A stretch of DNA of 64,000 nt. It comes from Dehalobacter sp. DCM. GTDB taxonomy: Bacteria; Bacillota; Desulfitobacteriia; Desulfitobacteriales; Syntrophobotulaceae. Within the stretch, counting starts at the first letter, position 1. Each line of letters opens with the position of its first letter. Positions 7,939-16,215 of the stretch are shown piece by piece. A program made the translations under genes and the position numbers. The notes beneath the pieces are model-generated. The model worked only from the letters and a program-made list of their open reading frames with translations. It was not told where the DNA came from and ran no database searches. The DNA lies in contig NZ_CP092282.1 in NCBI RefSeq assembly GCF_024972775.1, positions 1,729,001-1,793,000 on the forward strand. The letters run 5' to 3'.

Positions 7939-9282
7939 ATGACGAATCAGATACTTGCCGGCAGACGCAGCCTTTGTCCCATCTGTTTAACACAACTGGA
8001 TGCAGCGGTCGTGCAACGTGGGGAAGATGTTTTTCTTGAAAAAACCTGTCCGGAACATGGTTTCTTTTCAACGATTATCTGGCGCGGAGATACCCCGTCC
8101 TGGACGAACTGGAATTCACCAGACGAGCCGCACAGCCCACCCAAGCATCACACCCAAAAAGAGAAGGGATGCCCGCTGGACTGCGGTCTCTGTCCTGATC
8201 ATACCGCACATACCTGCACGATACTCTTCGAGGTTACGGAACGCTGTAATCTCGGCTGTCCGGTTTGTTTTGCCCATTCAGGGGAATTATCCGTCCCGGA
8301 TATCGCGTTGGGTCAAGTAAAAAAGGTTTTTCAAGGGATTATTGCAGCCGGAGGACCTTATCCGCTGCAGCTGTCAGGCGGCGAGCCCACAGTCCGAGAT
8401 GATCTTCCGAAGATTGTAGCACTGGCCAAAGAGCTGGGTTTCCCGCATGTTCAGATCAATACCAACGGTCTGAGAATCGCTGAAAATATTAGCTATCTTC
8501 ATTCCTTGAAGGAGGCTGGCACCGATCTCATCTATTTACAGATGGACGGCACGGATGATGGTGTTTACCGGCAGATACGCGGACGAGCATTAGCCGATGT
8601 TAAGCGGAAGGCGTTGGAAAACTGCACTGCTGTCCGTATCGGTGTTCAGCTGGTTCCCACAATGATCCGCGGCGTCAATGACCATCAACTGGGAGCAATT
8701 GTCGAGCTGGCCAAAGAGTTTATGCCCACGGTCAAGGGAATCCATTTTCAGCCGGTAAGTTATTTCGGCCGTTTTTTACCCATGCCTTCCAATGAGACTC
8801 GTATGACTATACCGGATGTTCTGCATGGTCTGGAGGTCCAGACCGGCGGTGAACTTAAGGCCGAACACTATCTGCCTCGGCGTAAGCATGATGCGCATTG
8901 CGGATTTTCTGCTTTCTATATCTTGGGGGAAGACGGTGTTCTTCGTTCCGCCACCCATTTCTACCCTGCCAAGCCGGCATCCAAACGATCGGAGATGACC
9001 CCGGCTGAGCATGTAAGGAAATTCATCACCAGCCACAGCCGTTTTATCGAAGACGATCCCAGTGAATGTGAATGTATGCGGACAGCACGGTTGAATAAGG
9101 CTTTGGCCCGTGCTCAGAAGTATAGTTTGTCCATTTCCGGCATGCCCTTTATGGATGCCTGGACTATCGACTTGGAACGCCTAAAAAACTGCTGTGTCCA
9201 TGTCGCGCGTCCTGACGGACGGATCATACCTTTCTGCGCCAATTATCTTACGAATAGGGAGGGTGTAAAACTCTATGATTAA
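7939..9282 (+). CDS. Radical SAM protein, TrsS-like
   Basis: The 447-residue protein carries the SAM-cluster motif CNLGCPVC (CX3CX2C) about one quarter into the chain, followed by LSGGEPTVRDD. The N-terminus has CPIC and CPEHG, probably a zinc-binding knuckle. The C-terminal tail has CECM, NCC and PFCANYL, suggesting an auxiliary cluster. The layout resembles radical SAM (seleno)proteins named TrsS; here the N-terminal site is cysteine, not UGA. AAAGGAG precedes the ATG. With the methyltransferase at 11193 and the ligase at 9408 it seems to form one functional module. The reaction is unknown. Confidence 0.85.
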   Translation: MTNQILAGRRSLCPICLTQLDAAVVQRGEDVFLEKTCPEHGFFSTIIWRGDTPSWTNWNSPDEPHSPPKHHTQKEKGCPLDCGLCPDHTAHTCTILFEVTERCNLGCPVCFAHSGELSVPDIALGQVKKVFQGIIAAGGPYPLQLSGGEPTVRDDLPKIVALAKELGFPHVQINTNGLRIAENISYLHSLKEAGTDLIYLQMDGTDDGVYRQIRGRALADVKRKALENCTAVRIGVQLVPTMIRGVNDHQLGAIVELAKEFMPTVKGIHFQPVSYFGRFLPMPSNETRMTIPDVLHGLEVQTGGELKAEHYLPRRKHDAHCGFSAFYILGEDGVLRSATHFYPAKPASKRSEMTPAEHVRKFITSHSRFIEDDPSECECMRTARLNKALARAQKYSLSISGMPFMDAWTIDLERLKNCCVHVARPDGRIIPFCANYLTNREGVKLYD

Positions 9283-9340
9283 TGACGAAATAAGAATCGA
9301 CGTAGCTATGCAGTTAAACTGTCTCAATTGCACGGTGTAG
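9275..9340 (+). CDS. Possible 21-residue Cys-containing peptide
   Basis: A short frame starts at ATG 9275, overlapping the end of the radical SAM gene, and stops with TAG at 9338-9340. It is preceded by a strong AGGGAGGG 10 nt upstream, although that SD lies inside the radical SAM gene and could be chance. The peptide ends NCLNCTV with a CxxC pair. It might be a tiny product, a coupling leader, or nothing. Confidence 0.3.
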   Translation: MINDEIRIDVAMQLNCLNCTV

Positions 9341-9407
9341 CCTGATCGCAGATCCTTCCTTATCCTATACTGAAGCTGCAGAATATCAACAACAGGAGGC
9401 TGCTATC

Positions 9408-10751
9408 ATGAATAGTATAGAGGCTGAAGTCCTTCGGAACATCGGCAATATGACTTTGGAAGACTATCAACTGAAGTGTTTGCGCGAGATGATCCATTAT
9501 GCCAAAGAAAACTCCCTATTTTACCGTACGTTGCTTGCGGACGCACCAGAACTAAATACGCTGGCTGATTTGCAGAAAATACCGTTTACTACCCATACCG
9601 ATTTACGCAGCGTTCCTTATAAGATGCTTTGTGTTTCCCTCTCCGGTGTAGCCCGGGTATTTGCCCACTTTACCACCGGAACCTTAGGGGAACCTAAGAA
9701 AATATTCTTTTCCGAAAACGACGTTGAATGCATCGTACGCTCGATGGCTGCCATCACCGCGAACGTGATTGAAGGCGCGGGTATGGCTATTCCCGGTGCT
9801 AAGGTGGCTATTTACCTGCCCAACGTCGGACAGCCGCTGTCCATGGCGGAAATGATCGCTCGGGGTACTACCCTGATTGGCGGCGTACCTTTTATCGGTT
9901 CCTGCAAAGATAGAACCGAAAACCAGATTAATGAAATCGTGGAAAACCGTCCTCAGGTATTAATGGGTTCCGCTTTCCGCATTTGGCGCATTACACAGGT
10001 GGGAAGGGAAAGCTGTGATCTGCGCCAGGCTGGTGTGAAAGCGGTATTTATCACTTCCGAGTATCTTTCTTCGACCATGCGGACCCGATTGGAGAAGGCC
10101 TGGGGAGCCGAGGTGTTCCATCATTATGGTATGACGGAGCCGGGCTTTGCCATTGCCATCGAATGCGGCTGCCATACCGGTTTTCACTATAACGAAAGCG
10201 ACTTGTATTTCGAGGTTGTTGATCCGGAAACCGGTACGCCGCTGGGTGACGGCGAAGAAGGGGAACTGGTCTTTACCTCTCTTCGCCGGGAGGCTATGCC
10301 GCTGATCCGATACCGAACCGGTGATATCGCCTCAATCACTCGGAAACCCTGCTCTTGCGGAACGACACTTTCACGGATAGGGACGTTGACCAAGAAGATA
10401 GGACTGACCTATCGTCTGGAATCCGGCGAGGAAATCTATTCCTCATTGTTTGACGAAGCTCTTTATGAATTGGATGAATTGATCGATTACCGGCTTTGGC
10501 TAAACAGTGAGAACGGCCGGGACCATCTGCACTGCGTTACCGAGATGCTCGGCAGCGACCCTTCGTATAGCGACCGGGTGCGTCGGCAGCTGCTAACCGT
10601 TCCAGCCGTCGCCAATGCAATACAAGCGCGCTTGATGTCCGAGCCCTCGGTAGAAATCGCTCCGCGGGAGACACTGCGGCGGGGCGGACGCGGCATGAAA
10701 AGGAAGATTGTCGATACACGATTTGAAGAAGGGGCGGAAGCAAATGGTTGA
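9408..10751 (+). CDS. PaaK-like AMP-dependent CoA ligase
   Basis: The 447-residue protein is an adenylate-forming enzyme of the phenylacetate-CoA ligase type. It shows TTGTLGEPKK (P-loop), HHYGMTEPG (A5), and YRTGD (A7). Its C-terminal lid is reduced, and a cysteine pair (PCSCG) follows A7, as in PaaK-like ligases. AGGAGG precedes the ATG. In similar clusters of sulfate reducers a ligase called DVU_1553 sits with the radical SAM and methyltransferase; this protein fits that role by size and context. It would activate a carboxylate as acyl-AMP and probably acyl-CoA; the substrate is unknown. Confidence 0.85.
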   Translation: MNSIEAEVLRNIGNMTLEDYQLKCLREMIHYAKENSLFYRTLLADAPELNTLADLQKIPFTTHTDLRSVPYKMLCVSLSGVARVFAHFTTGTLGEPKKIFFSENDVECIVRSMAAITANVIEGAGMAIPGAKVAIYLPNVGQPLSMAEMIARGTTLIGGVPFIGSCKDRTENQINEIVENRPQVLMGSAFRIWRITQVGRESCDLRQAGVKAVFITSEYLSSTMRTRLEKAWGAEVFHHYGMTEPGFAIAIECGCHTGFHYNESDLYFEVVDPETGTPLGDGEEGELVFTSLRREAMPLIRYRTGDIASITRKPCSCGTTLSRIGTLTKKIGLTYRLESGEEIYSSLFDEALYELDELIDYRLWLNSENGRDHLHCVTEMLGSDPSYSDRVRRQLLTVPAVANAIQARLMSEPSVEIAPRETLRRGGRGMKRKIVDTRFEEGAEANG

Positions 10752-11196
10752 AATCTTAATCATCGGAGTAAATCCTCCCTGCCCACGCTGCGACTTGATA
10801 AGCCAACGCGTGGAGGAAATTTTATCCGAAAACAACTTTGATGAAATCGAGGTCACCCATCTGTCCTACGACCAGGCGGAAGCAATCGCTTTTGCGGCGA
10901 AGAAAGGACTTAAGGTGGGAACTGCCAAACACGTCGCAACCGAAGCCGGTCTGACTATTGATAGCGTAGCAGTAAATAGTTGCTGCAATGCGAAAAAAAG
11001 GGAAGAGGGTGAAAACACCCGGCCTGCGGAACTATGGACGCCGGAACTGGATCAACTATTAGCTGTTTACGAATATGAGGCTGAAAATGTTGGGTACCTG
11101 ATGACTCCCGTATTAGCCGTTAACGGACAAGTCAAGCATCATGGCAGCGTACCCTGCAAATGCAAGATTGAAGGGTGGATCAAAGAAGCGCAATGA
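10744..11196 (+). CDS. Thioredoxin-fold protein with CPRC motif
   Basis: The 150-residue protein starts at 10744, overlapping the ligase stop by 8 nt, with AGAAGGGG upstream. It has an N-terminal beta strand then PPCPRC, a typical thioredoxin-fold active site, and a C-terminal MTPVL segment that fits the cis-proline loop. A CC pair occurs mid-chain and CKC near the end. A paralogue without the active-site cysteine pair lies at 11918-12340. The two flank the methyltransferase, so a role in thiol or metal(loid) handling for that enzyme is a reasonable inference. Confidence 0.75.
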   Translation: MVEILIIGVNPPCPRCDLISQRVEEILSENNFDEIEVTHLSYDQAEAIAFAAKKGLKVGTAKHVATEAGLTIDSVAVNSCCNAKKREEGENTRPAELWTPELDQLLAVYEYEAENVGYLMTPVLAVNGQVKHHGSVPCKCKIEGWIKEAQ

Positions 11197-11930
11197 ACGA
11201 ACAAGAGATACATCAATTAGTAAGCGAACGCTACGGAGCCCACGCTAAAGGTGATGCCCCGGCTAAAACCGGGAACCTGCTGGACATGGAGGGGCGTACC
11301 CAAGCGAAAGCCATTGGCTATACGGAGGAGGACCTGGCCGGAGTTCCGGAAGGCGCGGATCTGTGTCTGGGGTGCGGCGCCCCCTTGTTTTTTTTGTCAC
11401 TGAAAGAGGGAGATACCGTGCTTGATTTGGGCAGTGGCGGCGGCATTGATTGTTTTGTCGCAGCCAGGAGGGTTGGGAAAAGCGGCAAGGTTATTGGGAT
11501 TGACCTGACGCCAGAGATGGTGAAGAAAGCCCGTAAGAACGCAGGAGAAGGCGGTTATACCAATGTGGAGTTTATCCTGGGCGAGGTGGAAAATCTGCCT
11601 TTAGCGGATAAAAGCGTCGACGCCATTATATCCAATTGCGTCCTCAATCTGGTTCCGGATAAAGCAAAAGCATACGCCGAAGCGGTCCGGGTACTTCGTT
11701 TGGGCGGAAGCATCTGTCTGTCCGACATCGTAACAGTGGGCAGAACCTCCCGCAAGCTGCGTTCTTTGCCCAAAGCATATGCCGCCTGCTTGTCCGGAGC
11801 CATTCCCAAACAGGAATATCTCTCTTTGATGGAGCAGGCTGGTTTTACGGATATTACGGTGGCGCAGGAGAAGAAATGGCCTTTCTTCAATAATTTCGCC
11901 TCGATTCAGGTGACAGCATGCTTAAAATAG
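11193..11930 (+). CDS. SAM-dependent methyltransferase, TrsM/ArsM-like
   Basis: The 245-residue class I methyltransferase has motif I VLDLGSGGGIDC, the acidic loop IGIDLTPEMV and post-motif LPLADKSVDAIISNCVLNL. An upstream LCLGCGAP cysteine pair and the overall order resemble arsenite methyltransferases and the DVU_1556/TrsM group. The start overlaps the preceding stop as ATGA, so translation is coupled. A C-terminal cysteine binding site typical of true ArsM is not evident. The substrate is unknown; the radical SAM partner at 7939 suggests a dedicated small-molecule pathway. Confidence 0.85.
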   Translation: MNEQEIHQLVSERYGAHAKGDAPAKTGNLLDMEGRTQAKAIGYTEEDLAGVPEGADLCLGCGAPLFFLSLKEGDTVLDLGSGGGIDCFVAARRVGKSGKVIGIDLTPEMVKKARKNAGEGGYTNVEFILGEVENLPLADKSVDAIISNCVLNLVPDKAKAYAEAVRVLRLGGSICLSDIVTVGRTSRKLRSLPKAYAACLSGAIPKQEYLSLMEQAGFTDITVAQEKKWPFFNNFASIQVTACLK

Positions 11931-12340
11931 ACATGATCGTACCCGAGCCGCTCTGCCCGTCCTCTGACCTGCTCAAGCGCAGGATAAACGATATTATCGC
12001 CCTTAATTTTGCCGCTGAGGAAATTGACTTCGCCATCACTGTCTGTGACAATGTCAGCGTCTGTACTCCGGAAAAGGTAGCGGAACTGGCAGGGCATGAA
12101 TCTGAGCTTGAAGTCGTAAGCAGAATACTGCAGCGCAGACGCGATACCTTAGAAGAGGTTTTCCATGCGGCTGAACTTTGGAGTCAGGAACTTGAAACAG
12201 CAAGGGAACCTTTACGCGAGGCCGCGGAAGGGCTGTCTTTGCTGATGACGCCGGTACTTAAAATGCGTGAGGAACTAAAGTGTCACGGCAAGTGTCCTAA
12301 ACCCTGTGAATTAAACAATTGGATTAAGGCCAGTTTATAA
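11918..12340 (+). CDS. Degenerate thioredoxin-fold paralogue
   Basis: The 140-residue protein is a paralogue of the one at 10744-11196. It shares AELW, the MTPVL loop and the C-terminal HG..P..CE...WIK pattern, but the N-terminal CPRC is replaced by CPSS. It starts 13 nt inside the methyltransferase gene. Loss of the second active-site cysteine suggests a monothiol or non-catalytic partner, perhaps forming a heterodimer with its paralogue. That is inference. Confidence 0.7.
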   Translation: MLKIDMIVPEPLCPSSDLLKRRINDIIALNFAAEEIDFAITVCDNVSVCTPEKVAELAGHESELEVVSRILQRRRDTLEEVFHAAELWSQELETAREPLREAAEGLSLLMTPVLKMREELKCHGKCPKPCELNNWIKASL

Positions 12341-12405
12341 AAACATGGCTCGGATAACAAAGAAAAAATGAAAAAAGGAACTTGGCCAATGAAAAAAGTA
12401 CTGAA

Positions 12406-14403
12406 ATGAAGAGAATACTGATCTGCAATATGAATCCGGCCAGCGAAGGTTTTTTTGTACCGCTGATCCACGGCATGTTGAAAAGCTTCTGTGACCAATA
12501 TGAAGAGCTGCGTCAGAATCTTGTCTGGATGGATCCGGTAATGCTTCCCCTTGCACTCTCTGATCTTGACGCCCAATATGATCTTCGCTCCGTTGATGTG
12601 CTTGGTCTGAGTTGCTATCAATGGAATTATGCCTACCAGTATGAGCTGGCTGCCAGGGTTAAAACAGTTAATCCTTCCTGTACGGTAGTCGCCGGCGGGC
12701 CGCAGGTGGAATGGCGCGACCCCGACTATTTTACAAGGCACCCGTTTATTGATTTTGCCGTACCTGCCGAAGGAGAAGCGCCTTTTCGGGATATCCTTTG
12801 TGCTCTACTGCAGGACTTCAAGGAGCTGGACGGTATTCAAGGCACCTTGGTCAATCCGGCGCTGGGCCGGTATCCCTATCGGGTGGCGGTGTCTCTGAAT
12901 CTGGAAACAAAACCCAGTCCGTGGCTGTCCATGAAAGACTTCTGGCGCCGTTATTTCAAAAAAAATGCCTACTATCATCTTGCGGCGGCGATTGAAACGT
13001 CCCGGGGCTGCCCGTATACCTGCGCCTACTGTGACTGGGGCAGCAAGACCAACCTGTGGATGCGCAAGGTCCCGGATGAGGTCGCCAAGGCGGAAATAGC
13101 CTTCATTTTGGGTGAGTTGAAACCGTGGTTTATGTTTTGGACTGATTCCAATCTGGGAATTTTTAAGCGTGATAAGCAACTGGCCAATTTATTTGCCGAG
13201 ACAAAAAAAACCAGCGGTTTTCCAAAGTGGCTTTATTACAACAACAATAAGAACAGCTGGCAGATAAATCGGGATATTGCTGTGGCCTTTCGTCAGGCAG
13301 GTCTCCTGACAAAATATGTTCTCTCCCTGCAGCATCTGGACAAGGAAGTGCTGGCGGCAATCGGACGCAAGAATCTGCCTGATGATCAGCTGAAAGAGCT
13401 CGTCAAGGAACTCTACCGCATCGATTATCCGATTTTTACCCAGCTCATCACCGGCTGTCCCGGGGATACCTTTGCGAAATGGCTGGAGTGTTTTGCCAAG
13501 CTGATGGAGATGGGAGTTCACGCCGAGTATCGGGCATATCCCTTCAGCCTGCTGCCCAATTCCCGGGCAGGAAGTCCGGAATACCTGGAGGAATGGGGGA
13601 TTAGGTGGATTGAACGCCCGGATTTTGTCGCCTATTATTTCTTAAAGGACAGTTCGCTTAATTGGGCGCTTTCCTCTAGCCGCTATGTGGTGGAGACTTC
13701 TTCCTATAACCGGGAGGAATATAAAAAAATGTGGCTGTTGTGCTGGATGATTCAAGCACTGCATGATCATGGGATTACCCGGCTCATCGCCATTGCGCTG
13801 CATCATGGGGGGCGGATGAGTTACCGGGATTTCTACCGGCTGCTCTACGGCTGGTTTTATGAAACAGAAACCATGCGCTTCTTCTCCCAACGTGTTATTG
13901 ACCATATCGAGACCTGGCTGACAGCCCCGAAGGCCTCTTTACTTAAGTACAATGAAGCGTTGGACGGCATGACTGAGCCCGAGGAGGACTTGGTGCTTCA
14001 CATCCTGGAGCACGTAGATTTGTTTTTTCTTGAATTGGGGAAGGTGCTGCAAGATATCTGTCCGCCCGATTTGTTGGCTTATCAGCGGGATATCCTCTTC
14101 AAACAGGATTTTTCTCCGGATACGGACTGTGAACTGGAGCTGCCCCGCCGCTGGACGGAGTATTTTGAGCGCTTTGAGAAAGACTCTTTTACTGCTCTGG
14201 GCTGGCCTGAAGAAGACGATCTAAGGATTCGCTGCCAGATAGATCTCTCTGTTTTGTCTTTCCCGGTCCCGGTTTGGTACAAGTCAACGGACGGCAAGCG
14301 CCGTGTTAAAGCATATTATGACCAGATCGTTCAGCATAACGTACCGGGACGCCGGAGAACGATCTTTAAGATAACAAGGCTTGTTCTCAGAGAACAAGGC
14401 TAA
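12406..14403 (+). CDS. B12-binding-domain radical SAM enzyme
   Basis: The 665-residue protein starts with a cobalamin-binding-type Rossmann domain (KRILICNMNP; GLSCYQW; VAGGPQVEW), then a radical SAM domain with CPYTCAYC near residue 200, and an alpha-helical C-terminal extension of about 250 residues. Such enzymes typically methylate unactivated carbons or rearrange carbon skeletons. The start at 12406 overlaps the stop of a six-codon frame at 12389-12409 that has AAAGGA ahead of it, suggesting coupled initiation. A TTG at 12382 is an alternative. It is the last gene of the long plus-strand run. Confidence 0.82.
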   Translation: MKRILICNMNPASEGFFVPLIHGMLKSFCDQYEELRQNLVWMDPVMLPLALSDLDAQYDLRSVDVLGLSCYQWNYAYQYELAARVKTVNPSCTVVAGGPQVEWRDPDYFTRHPFIDFAVPAEGEAPFRDILCALLQDFKELDGIQGTLVNPALGRYPYRVAVSLNLETKPSPWLSMKDFWRRYFKKNAYYHLAAAIETSRGCPYTCAYCDWGSKTNLWMRKVPDEVAKAEIAFILGELKPWFMFWTDSNLGIFKRDKQLANLFAETKKTSGFPKWLYYNNNKNSWQINRDIAVAFRQAGLLTKYVLSLQHLDKEVLAAIGRKNLPDDQLKELVKELYRIDYPIFTQLITGCPGDTFAKWLECFAKLMEMGVHAEYRAYPFSLLPNSRAGSPEYLEEWGIRWIERPDFVAYYFLKDSSLNWALSSSRYVVETSSYNREEYKKMWLLCWMIQALHDHGITRLIAIALHHGGRMSYRDFYRLLYGWFYETETMRFFSQRVIDHIETWLTAPKASLLKYNEALDGMTEPEEDLVLHILEHVDLFFLELGKVLQDICPPDLLAYQRDILFKQDFSPDTDCELELPRRWTEYFERFEKDSFTALGWPEEDDLRIRCQIDLSVLSFPVPVWYKSTDGKRRVKAYYDQIVQHNVPGRRRTIFKITRLVLREQG

Positions 14404-14595
14404 GTCAGATGTAGTCTGGTCAGGGTCAGCAATATGCCTTTGTCTGATTCCTGTTCTTGTAACAATCCATTAATCGGTTATTCCGACCATATCTTGCAGG
14501 TCTTCATTAGTTAAAATATGCCCAGACAGATAATCACCTATGCCAATAATTCTTGTGTTGATGCGCTGTCTTTCAATTAATCTATCGCTCCTCAC
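14398..14595 (-). pseudogene. Remnant of 3-oxoacyl-ACP synthase III (FabH), N-terminal part
   Basis: Reading the minus strand in one frame gives TRIIGIGDYLSGHILTNEDL, then a segment ending ITD, an in-frame TAA at 14470-14472, then WIVTRTGIRQRHIADPDQTT. Both halves align without gap to the FabH N-terminus, where the stop replaces the E of DEWI. Homology ends near 14400, at the stop codon of the radical SAM gene, so the remaining four-fifths of the gene is gone. It is a truncated and stop-interrupted remnant. Confidence 0.82.
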
Positions 14596-14765
14596 ATTAT
14601 TCTTAGAAAAAAACATAAACAATATAGGCTGTTCGTTAGGCCTTTATTGAGCATGATATAAATACCTATTACTGCCTGGTATTTAACAGGCATTGCATAA
14701 TGTTGTTCAATAATTTATTTTTTAAACAGGTTTAAGTGTTCATTAAATAAAGGGAGGTAAAAATA
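14404..14765. promoter_or_regulatory. Intergenic region with fabH remnant and operator-like palindrome
   Basis: The left half is the fabH remnant. The right half is AT-rich and carries the palindrome TGCCTGGTATTTAACAGGCA (14673-14692), which overlaps shared box 2. AGGGAGG lies just before the small gene at 14766. A promoter is likely here, but no convincing -35/-10 pair was found. Confidence 0.5.
14678..14695 (+). promoter_or_regulatory. Shared box 2, copy B
   Basis: GGTATTTAACAGGCATTG matches the box at 2466-2483 in 16 of 18 positions. It overlaps a dyad with TGCCTG and CAGGCA arms. It lies 70 nt before the ATG of the gene at 14766. The dyad is what a dimeric HTH regulator would bind. Confidence 0.5.
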
Positions 14766-15068
14766 ATGGGAGTAGACGGGTCTTACTATGCTGATATCAA
14801 AACTCCGATTGGAGTGAAGTCAGGTACGCTGACTCTGATTACAAACGGAGAAAAACTGGACGGTAATATGACCGATACAGACGGACATGTGGCTAATTTC
14901 CATGAAGGTGCTTGGGTCAAAGGAAACGAATTCAGCTGCGAGTTTAAAATGAAAGTACCTTTCAGCAGTGTTTTGGTTGTACTTAATTGCAGGATTGAAG
15001 GCGACAAATGTCTTGGCACAGCGAAGACGCCCTTTGGTCTCCTGGATGTTGATGGGACAAGAGTATAA
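14766..15068 (+). CDS. Small beta-rich protein of unknown function
   Basis: The 100-residue protein was not recognised by family. Its alternating hydrophobic pattern, with TPIGVKSGTLTLITNG, ANFHEGAWVKGNEF and TPFGLLDVDG, suggests an all-beta fold such as a small barrel. There is no signal peptide. It has AGGGAGG ahead of the ATG, its own terminator, and a copy of shared box 2 upstream, which ties it to the PAS-LuxR regulated island. It could bind the pathway ligand; that is a guess. Confidence 0.75.
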   Translation: MGVDGSYYADIKTPIGVKSGTLTLITNGEKLDGNMTDTDGHVANFHEGAWVKGNEFSCEFKMKVPFSSVLVVLNCRIEGDKCLGTAKTPFGLLDVDGTRV

Positions 15069-15081
15069 GAATAAAATAAAG

Positions 15082-15138
15082 ACAAGTAACAATAAAGGCC
15101 TGCAAAAAAAGCAGGCCTTTGTTGTTACTTGTTTTTTC
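15082..15138 (+). terminator. Strong terminator
   Basis: The core stem AAAGGCCTGC/GCAGGCCTTT has an A7 loop and extends outward to ACAAGTAACAA/TTGTTACTTGT with one or two mismatches. It is followed by TTTTTT. It ends the gene at 14766-15068 and separates it from the convergent PAS-LuxR gene. Confidence 0.92.
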
Positions 15139-15163
15139 TTCACGCGCCATATTATTTTCTTAC

Positions 15164-16030
15164 TTATTTTGTTAAGAGTGAGGACCTTAAATTATTAGAG
15201 GTATTTTTAATATTGAGCTTCTTTCGGATATTCGATCGATGGAAATCGATGGTTTTACAGGATAAACAGAGAATATCGGAAATCTCCTTGGTTGTTTTTC
15301 CCATTCGTATAAATTCGGCAATTTGAATTTCTCTATGAGTCAGATTACAGTTATCGGTTTCTAGCCACGTACAAATAGGTTTCATAATTGATTTTAGATT
15401 CGATTCCAAAACATTCATTGTCTTGAGCTGACGTTCAGTGAGGTGACTGCATTTTAGTAAATCTAATAAGGGGAAGACCATTTCTTCCATGTTGAGGTAA
15501 TAAAATTTTTGGACCTCCTCCGATTTTTCATTTATTTTGTTTAAAAGCACGTCCAGTGTTACTTTTAGATTATTATAATCTTCAGTCAGCTGATTCAATT
15601 TTTTCTCTTGATTATCATAAATTTCCTTGATTTCCACAAGATTAGTGATATCCGTTCCCACAAGAACCGTATGAGTTTCAAAGCGTTTAATTCTTAAGTT
15701 GACAAAAATGGAATCCTTATTGACGGGAGACTTAACTAAATATTCATCACATCTGAAAATTTCAACGGGTGCAGAAAAATTTATCATGCGGTCATATGTC
15801 ATTGGTTCTTTTAATTCCGGGATATAAAAAAAAATGTCTTTTCCAAGCAGCTTGTTTTTATAAACAGAATGATCCTTAAGAGTTTTGATACAGGCACTGT
15901 TGATATCTGTTAAGCGAAGGTCATTGTTAAAAATTAAAAAATAGTCGCTGGATAACTCCATACTGCGTCCGCAAGGGTTCTCACAATGCAGGATATCACA
16001 TTGTCCGGTTTGCTGAAATTGGCAATTCAT
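15164..16030 (-). CDS. PAS-domain LuxR-family transcriptional regulator, second copy
   Basis: The 288-residue protein is a paralogue of 1373-2284 with the same order: PAS-like region (about 25-130), helical linker, and C-terminal LuxR HTH with LTHREIQIAEFI, TTKEISDIL and SCKTIDFHRSNIRKKLNIKN. It differs by a cysteine-rich N-terminus with Cys at residues 3, 11, 16 and 20, which could hold a metal or Fe-S cluster or act as a thiol sensor. AAGGAGGT precedes the ATG. It is divergent from the acyl-CoA synthetase gene at 16467. Confidence 0.88.
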   Translation of the reverse strand: MNCQFQQTGQCDILHCENPCGRSMELSSDYFLIFNNDLRLTDINSACIKTLKDHSVYKNKLLGKDIFFYIPELKEPMTYDRMINFSAPVEIFRCDEYLVKSPVNKDSIFVNLRIKRFETHTVLVGTDITNLVEIKEIYDNQEKKLNQLTEDYNNLKVTLDVLLNKINEKSEEVQKFYYLNMEEMVFPLLDLLKCSHLTERQLKTMNVLESNLKSIMKPICTWLETDNCNLTHREIQIAEFIRMGKTTKEISDILCLSCKTIDFHRSNIRKKLNIKNTSNNLRSSLLTK

Positions 16031-16193
16031 AATCGTATGATACCTCCTTCGTGGACAAGCGTATTATAAATAGTATGAATAATTAAATTATACACGGATT
16101 ATTCTTCAAATAAAACAATTAGTAGGATTTTGACCAATTATTGAAATAGATCATAGTATGTTACTTCAAAATATAAATTACGAACCACTGGTA

Positions 16194-16215
16194 TTCAATA
16201 CGAGTTTTATACTAG
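16194..16215 (+). promoter_or_regulatory. Shared box 1, copy B
   Basis: The 22-nt stretch starting TTCAATACGAG matches 2368-2389 at 19 of 22 positions. It lies on the regulator side of the divergent region in both places. Confidence 0.45.

Noticed and set aside
7939-9340. Selenocysteine (UGA) readthrough in or after the TrsS-like radical SAM gene
   Set aside because: The positions that are sometimes selenocysteine in this family are ordinary cysteine codons here, the gene ends in TAA, and no SECIS-like hairpin was evident.
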